From: Littorina saxatilis | Lineage: Eukaryota > Mollusca > Gastropoda > Littorinimorpha > Littorinidae | Reading direction: 5' to 3' | Assembly: GCF_037325665.1 (NCBI RefSeq) | Contig: NC_090259.1 | Location: forward strand, 37,197,323-37,261,322 | Length of the DNA stretch: 64,000 bases | In this document: one piece after another, positions 63,781-64,000 of the stretch | Layout of the letters: every line of letters starts with the position of its first letter | How positions within the stretch are numbered: position 1 is the first letter of the stretch | Translations under genes and position numbers: made by a program | The notes under the pieces: model-generated | Databases searched by the model: none | What the model saw: the letters and a program-made list of their open reading frames with translations, nothing else | Told to the model about the DNA's origin: nothing

Positions 63781-64000
63781 GCTAAATTACTAATTTTGTC
63801 GGCCTCTGACGTCACATGACTCAAAGAAGGGAAATCCAATCTCCAATCGATACATTTTCATATAAAGTTGGCGCTTCATATGGAAAAGTGGCTTTGAAAT
63901 TGACCCTAATCCTTCTTTGGGCTCTGTAAATGTCGTTTGGGGCTATGGTTGTAAAACGGTATCTACTGGTCACCCCAATGTATGAACTGAAAACTCTTTC

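Overview
The window looks like genomic DNA from a mollusc, probably a caenogastropod snail of the littorinid kind. This is an inference from three things: metazoan genes with small exons and GT-AG introns, very dense CA/GT and GA microsatellites, and many short interspersed element families of the sort common in gastropods. No bacterial or organellar signature was seen. About 95% of the window is intron, intergenic DNA or repeats.

Three host genes can be reconstructed exon by exon with matching splice phases. (1) A uridine-cytidine kinase (UCK1/2 type) lies on the minus strand at 869-9416: 7 coding exons, 252 aa, with start, P-loop and stop all present. (2) TRAF-a lies on the plus strand at 11960-29582: 8 coding exons, 565 aa, with RING, TRAF-type zinc fingers, coiled coil and MATH domain. 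(3) TRAF-b lies on the minus strand at 43179-56028: 9 coding exons, 603 aa, with the same architecture. The two TRAF genes face each other tail to tail across 13.6 kb and share exon lengths in the zinc-finger region. They look like an old inverted gene duplication of a TRAF3-like adaptor, acting downstream of TNF-receptor/Toll-type receptors. UCK and TRAF-a are divergent, with 2.5 kb between their start codons.

The rest is a museum of mobile DNA. Intron 1 of TRAF-a holds a nearly complete, young-looking DIRS-family (tyrosine-recombinase) retroelement at 12753-18584 with inverted terminal repeats and an internal complementary region. Other elements include a Helitron derivative, a pogo/Tigger-like element with TA duplications, a hAT-type MITE with an 8-bp duplication, a TTAA-flanked MITE, a piggyBac-like insertion nested in a TA-flanked element, a 1.7-kb TIR element nested in another repeat, several tRNA-derived SINEs (one with a clear target duplication), and a LINE 3' end. 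An ~0.9-kb unclassified family (ATTTAGTCAAG ends) recurs at least six times, with one copy inside another at 61-63 kb. Tandem arrays include a 28-bp minisatellite of about 70 copies inside a TRAF-b intron, a ~53-bp array, a 24-bp array and a decayed ~100-bp satellite. The most unusual single items are a MITE with telomere-like (CCCTAA)n in its centre, a 144-bp near-perfect palindrome, and an element dense in TCAAGGTCA nuclear-receptor half-sites.
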